NCBI GenBank assembly: GCA_025936195.1
Contig: JAICTW010000192.1
Location: forward strand, 1-6,034
Direction: 5' to 3'
Origin: Flavisolibacter sp.
Lineage (GTDB): Bacteria > Bacteroidota > Bacteroidia > Chitinophagales > Chitinophagaceae
DNA length: 6,034 bases
Below, one piece after another: positions 1-4,763 of this stretch (position 1 is its first letter; each line of letters opens with the position of its first letter). The notes beneath the pieces are model-generated. The model was not told the DNA's origin and searched no databases. It worked only from the letters and a program-made list of their open reading frames with translations. The position numbers and the translations under genes were made by a program.

Positions 1-2
1 GT

Positions 3-152
3 TTAAGGGAGATTCAAAAGATCCAAACTGTTGATGGCAAACAAGCTTTTGATCTTTACCAAAGTTTTGGTTTTCCTTTTGAACTTTTAGAGGAGCTTTT
101 TCAAGAAAAGGGACAAAATATTTCTAAGGAAGAATTTGATTTAGAATTTCAA
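3..152 (+). pseudogene. alaS: alanyl-tRNA synthetase fragment (internal piece, broken at its 3' end)
   Basis: Read in the frame with codons starting at position 3, the sequence enters from the left edge and contains DGKQAFDLYQSFGFPFELLE followed by a KEEFDLEFQ stretch. This matches the well-known AlaRS segment with GK.AF.LY.T.GFP..LT and a following acidic helix, near the end of the class II catalytic domain, which charges tRNA-Ala with alanine. In a complete AlaRS the next residues would be a basic, KHQ-like helix. Here the similarity stops near 152, and the frame runs through unrelated residues to a TAA at 216-218. The true synthetase is about 870 residues, so this is only a fragment. Downstream DNA belongs to a gene on the other strand. 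From memory, LYQSFGFPFEL is less like Bacteroidota AlaRS than like more distant bacteria, so foreign origin or a misjoined contig is possible. Confidence 0.7.
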
Positions 153-552
153 AACCTTTTCTTACCCTTAGTCGTGATGCGTTGTCAAAAATTATTCTTT
201 GTGAGTTTAAAGGGTTAACTAAAAAAGGAAATTGCTGTGGCAACAATGCCAATGTATTTTCATCAAATAGTACCTTGAAGTATTTAAGATTGTCTGTTTT
301 AGACGGTGGTGTAAAAACTTGATTGGGCATAGCGAAAAGCAAATGTCCATCTGTAAGAGTGATATCTTGCAAGTCCAATTTGTAAGTAATAGAGCCACTT
401 TCAATAAACACAATGAAATACGAAGTTAGTTTGCGTGGATGAAGGAACTTTTGTTCAATATCAGCAGATAAATAGGGGTTTTCGTTTGAGTTGACTTTTA
501 TCTTCAATTTGTCGTTTTGTAAACTGTCGGGTATTTCGTTAGTTTTTTGCAT
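124..552 (-). pseudogene. AraC-family regulator, N-terminal sensor half only (HTH missing)
   Basis: The ORF encodes 142 residues from an ATG at 552. Residues about 40-120 have the look of the cupin-like N-terminal domain of Bacteroidota AraC-type regulators: a beta-rich stretch (YFIVFIESGSITYKLD), LLFAMPNQVF, then YFKVLFDENTLALLPQQFPF with LVNPLN. In this group that domain senses a signal, and two C-terminal helix-turn-helix motifs bind DNA. Complete proteins are about 280-300 residues. Here the frame stops at 124-126, before any HTH, and the DNA beyond it encodes an AlaRS piece on the opposite strand. The family resemblance may extend to FEILNQIL (residues 134-141) or stop near residue 131, so the break lies between about 125 and 157. 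It probably cannot act as a regulator unless the break is an assembly error. No Shine-Dalgarno sequence is visible. Confidence 0.6.
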
Positions 553-583
553 ACTGTCTGTTCAAGGTTAGGGGAGTGCCGGT

Positions 584-600
584 TTATAATGACCACTAAC
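584..600 (-). promoter_or_regulatory. leader motif TTATAAT-N5-CTAAC, copy 1
   Basis: TTATAAT, five variable bases (gacca), then CTAAC lies 31 bp upstream of the ATG of the AraC-type fragment. The same arrangement with different middle bases lies upstream of the next minus-strand gene at 1151-1167. Read on the - strand it is GTTAG-N5-ATTATAA. Either the repeat edge carries a promoter-like ATTATAA, or both genes were placed next to the same recombination sequence. Confidence 0.35.
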
Positions 601-787
601 GTTAAAGCATTTGCGATGTGGCGGCATTTCTTGTTCGTCTGCCCACAACCGATGCTTATTAAAGAACTAATGTAAAAATTTTATCCAAAAGCTCATTAGA
701 ATTCGGTCTGATTGGACTGGTGATGATAAGCGATTTGCAGCTGATTGTTTATACGTCACCTGCCATAGCGCCAATACGCTGTTAGGC
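594..787. repeat. imperfect foldback resembling an integron attC site
   Basis: On the + strand CTAAC (596-600), ATTTGCG (609-615) and TGGC (619-622) face GCCA (762-765), CGCCAAT (769-775) and GTTAG (781-785). These pair in that order (5/5, 6/7 and 4/4 bases), with a symmetric 3/3 internal loop and an 8/5 outer loop, leaving about 140 nt in the apical loop. GTTAGGC at 781-787 fits the attC core GTTRRRY; the other core, CACTAAC at 594-600, fits RYYYAAC poorly. On the - strand the good core follows the stop codon of the 117-residue gene, where an attC would sit. At about 194 bp it is longer than most attC sites, and no integrase is in the window. Confidence 0.4.
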
Positions 788-799
788 ACAGTTATTATA
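781..799. repeat. inverted repeat, left arm (GTTAGGCACA...ATTATA)
   Basis: GTTAGGCACA followed by GTT and ATTATA lies at the 3' edge of the 117-residue gene. It is the inverted partner of the sequence at 1151-1167, which reads GTTAGGCACAATTATAA on the - strand. The first ten bases are identical, then three extra bases precede a shared ATTATA. The pair encloses the gene almost exactly. Confidence 0.55.
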
Positions 800-1135
800 C
801 TCTTTAATCAGTTTGTCAAAGTTTTTAGCCTCAGTTTGCAAGTGTTCTGGAGCGCCAGCTTTTTTCATGTAATTCCACTTAGCCTTTTTGTCGATTGTCA
901 ATGGCTTGATGCGTTCACTGAATAAAAAAACAGCAAGTGTCCCGAATAGAAAAGTCCAAAAGCTGTCTGGCACTAATGTGGCTAAATAAGTACAACCCGA
1001 TCCTAAAAGTCCTGCAATAACAAAGTGATGGAATTTTATTTTACTACCGCTTTCTTTTTCTTTTTTGTCTTTTAGAGCTTTTAAAAGGCGCAACTCGTCA
1101 CGATAAAAGGCTCTTGTCTTAAAGGAGATGTCCAT
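782..1135 (-). CDS. small two-helix membrane protein of unknown function
   Basis: The gene encodes 117 residues from an ATG at 1135. I do not recognise a family. The N-terminus (1-36) is highly charged with a KALKDKKEKE run. Two hydrophobic segments follow at about 37-54 and 58-73, separated only by PDS, so a tight helical hairpin in the inner membrane is likely. The tail (74-117) is polar and basic-acidic with KAKWNYMKKAG. There is no signal peptide or cysteine motif; the protein ends in NNCA. The TAA stop lies inside a GTTAGGC core at 781-787, and a matching inverted core lies 26 bp upstream of the start. The gene therefore fills a small unit bounded by inverted repeats, as expected of a cassette gene. 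Small double-TM proteins of this kind occur in accessory DNA, but no function can be given. Confidence 0.6.
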   Translation of the reverse strand: MDISFKTRAFYRDELRLLKALKDKKEKESGSKIKFHHFVIAGLLGSGCTYLATLVPDSFWTFLFGTLAVFLFSERIKPLTIDKKAKWNYMKKAGAPEHLQTEAKNFDKLIKEYNNCA

Positions 1136-1150
1136 AGTTGGCGGCTGTCA

Positions 1151-1167
1151 TTATAATTGTGCCTAAC
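1151..1167. repeat. inverted repeat, right arm, and leader motif copy 2
   Basis: On the + strand this reads TTATAATTGTGCCTAAC. It is inverted relative to 781-799 and also shows the TTATAAT-N5-CTAAC arrangement seen at 584-600. It lies 15 bp upstream of the 117-residue gene's start codon, so it bounds that gene and is part of its leader. Confidence 0.55.
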
Positions 1168-1183
1168 AATTAAATATACGAAC

Positions 1184-1191
1184 CAAAACTA
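1184..1191 (-). promoter_or_regulatory. possible Bacteroidota -7 element (TAGTTTTG) for the 117-residue gene
   Basis: On the - strand the bases read TAGTTTTG, a full match to the TAnnTTTG -7 element known for Bacteroidota sigma-70-type promoters. The start codon is about 48 bp downstream, with the GTTAGGC core between. No TTG-type -33 element is found at the usual 19-21 bp spacing, so this is a weak call. Confidence 0.3.
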
Positions 1192-1204
1192 CATTTTCTA
1201 AAAT

Positions 1205-1229
1205 AAGAGTATTGATTTTCAATACTTAT
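1205..1229. repeat. hairpin (AGTATTGA / TCAATACT)
   Basis: AGTATTGA (1208-1215), loop TTT, TCAATACT (1219-1226) form a perfect 8-bp stem. A few further A-T pairs form across a bulge outside it. No T-tract follows on the + strand, so a factor-independent terminator is unlikely. It lies directly beside the 13-bp direct repeats, on the promoter side of the 117-residue gene, so an operator role is possible. Confidence 0.5.
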
Positions 1230-1230
1230 C

Positions 1231-1263
1231 ATGTCGCCTTTTGTATTGTTATGTCGCCTTTTG
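1231..1263. repeat. 13-bp direct repeat ATGTCGCCTTTTG, two copies, 20-bp spacing
   Basis: ATGTCGCCTTTTG occurs exactly at 1231-1243 and 1251-1263, seven bases apart, giving a 20-bp start-to-start spacing, close to two helical turns. Same-face tandem sites of this kind are typical of operators bound by regulators with two DNA-binding domains or by head-to-tail dimers. It lies about 100 bp upstream of the 117-residue gene's start, read on the - strand. No partner regulator is identified. Confidence 0.55.
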
Positions 1264-1328
1264 AAATTTGTCAAACTAATTATTCCAGACCTGCTTAGTG
1301 GAAAAATGACGATTCCTGCCCACTCGGG

Positions 1329-1345
1329 TTCTCACTCCGTGAGAA
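1329..1345. repeat. hairpin (TTCTCAC / GTGAGAA) before the 21-bp array
   Basis: TTCTCAC, loop TCC and GTGAGAA form a perfect 7-bp stem with a 3-base loop, ending 18 bp before the first 21-bp unit. No run of T follows on either strand, so it is not a standard terminator. It may simply mark the edge of the repeat array. Confidence 0.45.
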
Positions 1346-1363
1346 AACTCCAAATAAACTCAA

Positions 1364-1602
1364 GCAAGGCTTCTTGTTTAACACGCAAAGCTCTTTGCTT
1401 CACCAACAATCATCACTGTCTGGCAAGCAAGGCGTTTTGCATCGCATACAAGGCCTGCTGCTTCACAAACAAACCCTTTGGCTTTACAAGCAAAGCGTCT
1501 TGCTTCACAAACAAGGGCTTCTGCTTGGCAAACAATGGCCTTTGCACGACAAACAAAGCCTCTTGCTTCACAAGCAAAGGCCTTTGTACGACAAACAAAG
1601 CC
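1364..1602. repeat. tandem array of eleven 21-bp units plus a partial twelfth
   Basis: Units start at 1364, 1385, 1406 and so on every 21 bp to 1574, and a partial unit starts at 1595. A typical unit is ACAAAGCCTCTTGCTTCACA plus one A. The bases RCAA at unit positions 1-4, G at 13 and C at 19 are kept in all eleven full units; TG at 12-13 is kept in all but one. CAA at 2-4 faces TTG at 11-13, so most units hold a small dyad, perfect in CAAAGGCCTTTG at 1575-1586. Because 21 is a multiple of three, several frames stay open on both strands (for example 1231-1731 on + and 1413-1616 on -). They give heptad-like low-complexity peptides and I do not call a protein. Units vary most near 1364-1447, so the array is not freshly amplified. 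Its role is unknown. Confidence 0.85.
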
Positions 1603-1758
1603 AGGTTCTTCTTCATTTTCCGGGAAGTCTCCACAGGATCATCTTACATAAGGGAACTGTTAGGCGGGACTCTCGGGAAAGTTAAAAGAAAATGGATGGA
1701 AAATTCTTTCAGCTATTCTAACAATTTCTGATCACGTAAATTTCTTCAATAAAAAGCC

Positions 1759-2400
1759 TTATTGCTTCCGCTTAAAATCACCGCGTTTCCAAGCTTGTAT
1801 AAATTCCTGCCAGGCCGCAGGATTGAAGATATTCATCGGAGGTGTTTGTCCCTGGTAGGTTGCCTTGTTGGCAATATTTCTCATTTGCAGGCTTATGGCT
1901 TCACCACCATCGGCAGGAGTGCTTTGCATTAGGGCCCGCCGCTTGGCGGCACTGTTGTTCTTCCGGGCAATTTCAATATCGTCATCAGGAACTTTCGTGT
2001 TAACAAAATCCCTTGCAAATTGCTCGGGGCTTGGCCGCGGCCTGATGATAGTAGCCGGCAGGTAAAAAGTATCTTCCACCATCAATTGAACAACACTGTA
2101 TTGATTGCCTTCTAAACTTTTGGGAACCGTAATAGTTTTGGGTTTATAGCTTACGTGGGTGAAATCAATTACATCGCCTTTCATCGCTACAATGGAAAAA
2201 ACGCCCTCGCTATTGGTGATCGTTCCCCGGTTCGATCCTCTTATGCTGACACTTACTGCTTCAATTCCCTGCAAACTGTCCGCCGTCATTACAATACCAA
2301 AAAGCTGAACGACGGAATCCTTAACCGTTTCAAACTGGGCCTGTGATTTCTTCACAGCTAAACAGCTAAATGCCAATAGGAGCAGTAAGATTTTTTTCAT
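1759..2400 (-). CDS. secreted carboxypeptidase-regulatory-like (beta-sandwich) domain protein
   Basis: The gene encodes 213 residues if it starts at the ATG at 2398-2400. A start at 2430 would put ten residues in front of an evident signal peptide (MKKILLLLLAFSCLA, probable cleavage after SQA near residue 21), so the inner ATG is preferred. Residues about 32-110 match the CarboxypepD_reg-like fold common in Bacteroidota envelope proteins: LFGIV, a GIEAVSVSIRGSNRGTITN strand-turn, EGVFSI, GDVIDFTHVSY and a K-T-I-T-V strand. The rest (111-213) is polar, with a PADGGEAISLQMRN region and an NPAAWQEFIQAWKRGDF end. I recognise no catalytic motif. The protein is probably periplasmic or outer-membrane associated; this domain often sits on TonB-dependent receptors, but here it stands almost alone. 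It is transcribed divergently from mrp across about 97 bp. Confidence 0.75.
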   Translation of the reverse strand: MKKILLLLLAFSCLAVKKSQAQFETVKDSVVQLFGIVMTADSLQGIEAVSVSIRGSNRGTITNSEGVFSIVAMKGDVIDFTHVSYKPKTITVPKSLEGNQYSVVQLMVEDTFYLPATIIRPRPSPEQFARDFVNTKVPDDDIEIARKNNSAAKRRALMQSTPADGGEAISLQMRNIANKATYQGQTPPMNIFNPAAWQEFIQAWKRGDFKRKQ

Positions 2401-2459
2401 GGAAAAGTAAAAATAACGGTACAATCTCAATAGGGGAATGATGCTTAAAACTTTGCCTG

Positions 2460-2467
2460 TAACTTTG
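2460..2467 (+). promoter_or_regulatory. Bacteroidota -7 promoter element (TAACTTTG) for mrp
   Basis: TAACTTTG is a perfect TAnnTTTG element 30 bp before the mrp ATG, which would give a leader of roughly 25 nt. AACTTTGC also occurs 12 bp earlier (2449-2456), making a short direct repeat. A -33 TTG-type box at the expected spacing is not clear, so the call rests on the -7 box and its position. Confidence 0.45.
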
Positions 2468-2497
2468 CGACTTCATTAACAAATTAACAAATATAGT

Positions 2498-3598
2498 ATG
2501 ACTGAAGATGACATATTGAAGGCGCTGAGCACTGTGCAGGAGCCTGATCTTAAGAAAGACCTTGTTACTTTAAATATGGTCCGCGATATTGTGGTCAATG
2601 GAAATGATGTATCGTTTACTGTGGTGTTAACTACGCCGGCCTGCCCTTTGAAAGAACTCATCAAAACTGATTGCATCAAAGCCATTAAAAAAGTGAATGC
2701 AAATGCCGTTGTAAAACTGAATTTCGATTCCAGCACCACCACCATTCGTGCCGATAAAAGCAATGTATTACCCGGCGTGAAAAATGTTATTGCCGTAGTT
2801 AGCGGAAAAGGCGGTGTGGGAAAAAGCACGGTGTCGGCAAATCTTGCGCTGGCATTGGCACAGGGCGGCGCTTCTGTTGGATTGATGGATGCAGATATTT
2901 ACGGACCTAGTATTCCCATTATGTTTGGCGTCCGCGGCGAAAGGCCGATGATGGCTGATGTAAATGGAAAAGGAATGATCGTTCCTTTAAACCGTTTTGG
3001 AATTAAACTATTGAGCATTGGCCTACTGGTGGATGAAAAAAGTGCCGTGGTTTGGCGCGGGCCAATGGTCAGCAGTGCCATTCGTCAATTTATTACCGAT
3101 GTGCATTGGGGAGAACTGGATTATTTAGTAATTGATATGCCGCCCGGAACAGGTGATATTCATTTAACACTAATGCAAACGGCGCCGGTAACCGGAGTAG
3201 TTGTAGTGACCACGCCACAGGATGTTGCACTGGCCGATGCCAAAAAAGGAATTGCCATGTTCAGCCAGTCGCAGATCAATGTGCCCATCATTGGATTGGT
3301 AGAGAACATGAGTTATTTCACTCCGGCTGAATTACCTGATCACAAGTATTATATTTTTGGAAAAGAAGGCGGCAGGCGTTTGGCCGATGAATACGATATT
3401 CCTTTCCTGGGACAAATTCCATTGGTGCAAAGTATCCGCGAAGGTGGCGATATTGGTGTTCCCGTCATGATGGGAGATGATGCCATTACAAAGGAAGCAT
3501 TCGGGGAATTTGCAGGTGTGGTTGCCAGAAGTGTTTCCATGCGCAATGCGCACATGAATGCAGAAAAAGTAGCTGAAGTGGTAGAAGAAAATAGTTAG
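2498..3598 (+). CDS. mrp: Mrp/ApbC-type P-loop Fe-S cluster carrier ATPase
   Basis: The gene encodes 366 residues, the usual length for bacterial Mrp with an N-terminal MIP18/DUF59 domain. That domain spans about 1-85, with EPDLKKDLVTLNMV and TTPACP, whose Cys49 is the conserved cysteine. The ATPase domain follows: deviant Walker A SGKGGVGKST (102-111) with the extra lysine of the MinD/ParA group, DADIYGPS (131-138), VWRGPM (185-190), switch II DMPPGTGD (213-220) and ENMSYF (269-274). The family binds and transfers Fe-S clusters to apoproteins in the cytoplasm. The C-terminal CxxC expected after ENMS in E. coli Mrp is absent; the segment reads TPAELPDHKYYIFG, which I recall as usual in Bacteroidota. 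The gene is divergent from the secreted protein gene, and its stop overlaps the convergent gene's stop by 3 nt. Confidence 0.95.
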   Translation: MTEDDILKALSTVQEPDLKKDLVTLNMVRDIVVNGNDVSFTVVLTTPACPLKELIKTDCIKAIKKVNANAVVKLNFDSSTTTIRADKSNVLPGVKNVIAVVSGKGGVGKSTVSANLALALAQGGASVGLMDADIYGPSIPIMFGVRGERPMMADVNGKGMIVPLNRFGIKLLSIGLLVDEKSAVVWRGPMVSSAIRQFITDVHWGELDYLVIDMPPGTGDIHLTLMQTAPVTGVVVVTTPQDVALADAKKGIAMFSQSQINVPIIGLVENMSYFTPAELPDHKYYIFGKEGGRRLADEYDIPFLGQIPLVQSIREGGDIGVPVMMGDDAITKEAFGEFAGVVARSVSMRNAHMNAEKVAEVVEENS

Positions 3599-4098
3599 GC
3601 AGGTTTCAGCTTTTGCGCCAAATATCTAATAAGCCATTGAAAGCCATGGTGTGTTGCTATTGCCAGGAGTAATCCTCCAATCAATCCTCCGGTTATACCA
3701 ATTAAGAAACTGCTTAAACCGGATGTGGGTAGACGAAACAGATAGTCAATAAGCACTAATCCTATACCGGCTATTATAGCACCGGTAAGACCAAATAAAA
3801 TCATCAGAAAACTCTTGAAGCCTGCAGAAAATGATCGTTTGTACAAACCAACGGCAATTGAAGTTGATAAAACACCTAATGCCATTAAAGCAAACAGAAA
3901 GAGAAGTAAAATTGTTGCTGCCATGGCTCCAATGATTGCTGCTCCAATCATTGCACAAACAAAAATTAGTAAAAGGCTTAAAAGAAAAAGATTGAATTCA
4001 TCATCATCCGCTGACGTAGGGTTATCCGATTGAGCGAATACGGTTGTAACCACAAATAGAAAAAACAAAACAATGGCTAATTTTGAAAGATGTTTCAT
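3595..4098 (-). CDS. membrane protein with signal peptide and about four TM helices, unknown function
   Basis: The gene encodes 167 residues from an ATG at 4098. Residues 1-22 look like a signal peptide (MKHLSKLAIVLFFLFVVTTV, then FAQ), followed by a short acidic polar patch with DDDEF (about 24-35). Hydrophobic stretches at about 36-57, 58-84, 96-119 and 127-149 suggest four membrane helices, with KR at 87-88 and a basic tail (RYLAQKLKPA). Glycine- and alanine-rich helices such as GITGGLIGGLLLAIA suggest tight packing. I recognise no family and see no active-site motif. Its stop overlaps the mrp stop on the other strand, and its start is only 29 bp from the start of the divergent PaiB-type gene, so the two share a very short regulatory region. 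It is a real gene by composition and signal peptide, but its role is unknown. Confidence 0.7.
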   Translation of the reverse strand: MKHLSKLAIVLFFLFVVTTVFAQSDNPTSADDDEFNLFLLSLLLIFVCAMIGAAIIGAMAATILLLFLFALMALGVLSTSIAVGLYKRSFSAGFKSFLMILFGLTGAIIAGIGLVLIDYLFRLPTSGLSSFLIGITGGLIGGLLLAIATHHGFQWLIRYLAQKLKPA

Positions 4099-4127
4099 TA
4101 GCAGCTAAATTAATAGCAAGATTTACA

Positions 4128-4763
4128 ATGTACAACCTTCCTTATTTTAAAGACAGCGATCCCAAAATGGTTTTAGAGTTTATTCATCAGCATCCTTTTG
4201 CTTTTATCTGCGGATGTGATGAGAACAACAAACCCGTTGCTACGCAGATACCTGTTTTCATTGAGCAGAGAGAGGATCAATTGTATGTATCCGGCCACCT
4301 GATGAAACAAACAGATCACCACAAAGCCTTTGAGAAAACCCCAAATGTGCTTTGTGTTTTCACCGGTCATCATAGCTATGTAAGCGCTACCTGGTACAGC
4401 AATCCGCAACAGGCTTCTACATGGAATTATATGTCGGTGCATGTAAAAGGCCGGATAAAGTTTTTGAACGAAGAAGCATTGATTGAAGTTCTGCAAAAAA
4501 CTTCACTTCATTTTGAAAACAACAATGCACATTCATCCACCGTATATGAAAATTTACCCGAAGAGTATCGCAATCGTTTGCTGAAAGCCATTGTTGCTTT
4601 TGAAGTGGAAGTGGAATCAATTGATCATGTTTTCAAATTAAGTCAGAACAGGGACAAGGAAAGCTATCAGCACATTATTGAAAAATTGAAAGAGCAGGAT
4701 GCCGATGGAGAAACCATTGCAGAGGAAATGAAAAAAAGAACCCAACAGATATTTCCTTCATGA
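4128..4763 (+). CDS. paiB: PaiB-type FMN-binding split-barrel protein / putative negative regulator
   Basis: The gene encodes 211 residues from ATG 4128 (MYNLPYFKD). The frame opens at 4083, but that start would lie inside the coding start of the opposite gene, and MYN...YF is the normal family N-terminus. Recognisable family motifs are GHLMKQTDHH (56-65), FTGHHSYVSATWY (78-90), STWNYMSVHVKG (97-108) and KLSQNR (170-175). They correspond to PaiB signatures of the GPHAYVSPSWY and WNY..VH type in the FMN_bind_2 family. In Bacillus subtilis PaiB is about 207 residues and, with the acetyltransferase PaiA, affects sporulation and protease genes; direct DNA binding by the family is poorly established. 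The stop overlaps the next gene's start in ATGA, implying translational coupling with an acetyltransferase, a pai-like layout. Function in this organism is inferred. Confidence 0.88.
   Translation: MYNLPYFKDSDPKMVLEFIHQHPFAFICGCDENNKPVATQIPVFIEQREDQLYVSGHLMKQTDHHKAFEKTPNVLCVFTGHHSYVSATWYSNPQQASTWNYMSVHVKGRIKFLNEEALIEVLQKTSLHFENNNAHSSTVYENLPEEYRNRLLKAIVAFEVEVESIDHVFKLSQNRDKESYQHIIEKLKEQDADGETIAEEMKKRTQQIFPS

Larger units (their letters stand above)
1168..1758. other. 591-bp stretch without a convincing gene
   Basis: It holds a possible -7 element, two hairpins, the 13-bp direct repeats and the 21-bp array, each listed separately. From 1603 to 1758 I see only a GTTAGGC core at 1659-1665 and a weak AT-only inverted repeat (CAATAA 1748-1753 / TTATTG 1759-1764) at the end of the next minus-strand gene. 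No tRNA, rRNA or transposase is apparent. Confidence 0.6.

Noticed and set aside
1364..1602. CRISPR array
   Set aside because: Units are contiguous 21-bp tandem repeats without unique spacers, and no cas gene is near.
1413..1616. 67-residue - strand ORF from ATG 1616 (MKKNLALFVVQRPLLVKQ then heptads)
   Set aside because: It has the most protein-like start of the array frames, but it ends at a stop inside a decayed unit, and its Leu and Gln codons show almost no synonymous variation. Kept only as an alternative in the array finding.
1231..1731. 166-residue + strand ORF with Cys-containing heptads (CFTNKAS-like)
   Set aside because: It is open only because a 21-bp repeat cannot introduce stops. 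Two further frames across the same repeats are also open, and the parts outside the array look like no known protein. Start and end lie in repeat-rich non-coding DNA.
1748..1764. CAATAA/TTATTG inverted repeat at the end of the secreted-protein gene as a terminator
   Set aside because: The stem is six A/T-rich pairs overlapping the stop codon, without a clear T-tract; not enough for a terminator call.
2476..2829. 117-residue - strand ORF opposite mrp
   Set aside because: It lies within the strongly supported Mrp coding region and is a shadow frame with low-complexity content.
3594..3600. GTTAGGC core at the mrp stop codon
   Set aside because: It arises from overlapping convergent stop codons (TAG and TAA) and has no inverted partner or foldback nearby; a chance match.
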